Source of the DNA: Chloroflexota bacterium
Lineage (GTDB): Bacteria; Chloroflexota; Dormibacteria; Dormibacterales; Dormibacteraceae
DNA: 64,000 bases
Assembly: GCA_005883575.1 (NCBI GenBank)
Contig: VBFH01000034.1
Location: 1-64,000 of the forward strand
Reading direction: 5' to 3'
Below the pieces are notes generated by a model that worked only from the letters and a program-made list of their open reading frames with translations, had not been told where the DNA came from and made no database searches. The position numbers were made by a program, and so were the translations under genes. Below are positions 63,670-64,000 of this stretch, one piece after another (positions within the stretch are counted from its first letter, which is position 1; every line of letters starts with the position of its first letter).

Positions 63670-64000
63670 GCCGGCCTCACGGCACGCAGCGTGGGCACCG
63701 CGGCCGCGACGCCGAGGATCACGCCCACCGCAACAACCGCGGCCGAAGCGATGAGATCCGGCTTCACGGTCATGTCGAACACCACGGCGAGCGCCATCCC
63801 GGTCCTGACCAGCCATGAGATGGTCGCGGTGCGCGCGGCCATCCGACCACGCATGACGTTGATCCCGGTGTATGCCCCAACGGCCGCGATCAAGACGTAG
63901 GTCGCCAGCCCGACGACGGCCCATCCGGTCCATCCAGGTCCGGCAAGCACCATGTACATGCCCGGGACCAGGATCGCCAGGGCCGAGATCGGACCGAGGA
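63666..64000 (-). CDS. Small membrane protein, 5' end outside window
   Basis: The frame is open to the window edge. An ATG at 63959 would give 97 residues, but the residues encoded upstream (PISALAILVPG) continue a membrane helix, so the gene probably starts beyond base 64000. There are at least three further helices (WAVVGLATYVLIAAVGAY, ALAVVFDMTV region, VVAVGVILGVAAAV). No family is recognised. It overlaps the DHA2 exporter start by four bases, so the two are co-translated. Confidence 0.7.
   Translation of the reverse strand, partial: LGPISALAILVPGMYMVLAGPGWTGWAVVGLATYVLIAAVGAYTGINVMRGRMAARTATISWLVRTGMALAVVFDMTVKPDLIASAAVVAVGVILGVAAAVPTLRAVRPA

Overview
The window is a compact, high-GC bacterial chromosome segment. 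I estimate GC by eye at about two thirds. There are no rRNA or tRNA genes, CRISPR arrays, insertion sequences or phage genes that I can see. The gene set suggests a terrestrial member of the Terrabacteria: a GlgE-type maltose-1-phosphate pathway with a TreS-maltokinase fusion, many LacI/UgpC-type sugar systems, GTG starts, leaderless or near-leaderless genes, and ATGA/GTGA translational coupling. Chloroflexota or Dormibacterota-like, or an actinobacterial relative, would fit. This is inference from gene content only.

Layout. 1-5000: Lon protease (5' end outside the window), a membrane protein, an ArsR/SRPBCC pair, a CoA-binding protein and a CYTH phosphatase. 5000-6930 (minus): a GNAT enzyme and an aldehyde dehydrogenase. 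6959-14312 (plus): the glgE - treS/maltokinase - glgB operon, making alpha-glucan from trehalose through maltose-1-phosphate. 14470-19574: a cyclase-family protein, then a cassette of two PspA-like coiled-coil proteins flanking two related membrane proteins, and a membrane protein with a C-terminal helix-turn-helix. 19696-23251 (minus): a GH15 trehalase/glucoamylase, adenylate kinase and a ParB-fold protein.

23279-39379 is a carbohydrate-uptake island. It holds an orphan UgpC-type ATPase, two LacI regulators with visible palindromic operators, a GH2 glycosidase, and a tightly overlapping Gfo/Idh - ThuA - Gfo/Idh - sugar-epimerase operon. It also holds an MFS carrier with a sulfatase, a two-permease plus binding-protein ABC operon without its own ATPase, and a GH1 glycosidase. 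The same 10-base palindrome lies at the second LacI/GH2 boundary and just downstream of a consensus promoter for the ABC operon, which points to a local regulon. 39396-48396: a 1143-residue protein joining several GAF domains to a Rossmann oxidoreductase, two glycogen-debranching-type enzymes and a GT4 glycosyltransferase.

48400-64000 is mixed housekeeping and accessory content. It includes a response regulator, a channel-like protein, a nitroreductase, a DCC-family thiol oxidoreductase whose first redox cysteine is read as TGA, an MHS transporter, a UbiB kinase, an MpaB-type protein, a Kef antiporter and an SDR lacking its catalytic lysine. It ends with a TMEM175-like channel, a YdeI protein, a second ArsR/SRPBCC operon and a drug-type MFS exporter.

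The clearest unusual items are the GAF-oxidoreductase fusion, the paired PspA/membrane cassette, the TGA-for-Cys DCC gene, the palindromic repeat inserted in frame in glgE, and the membrane-HTH protein.
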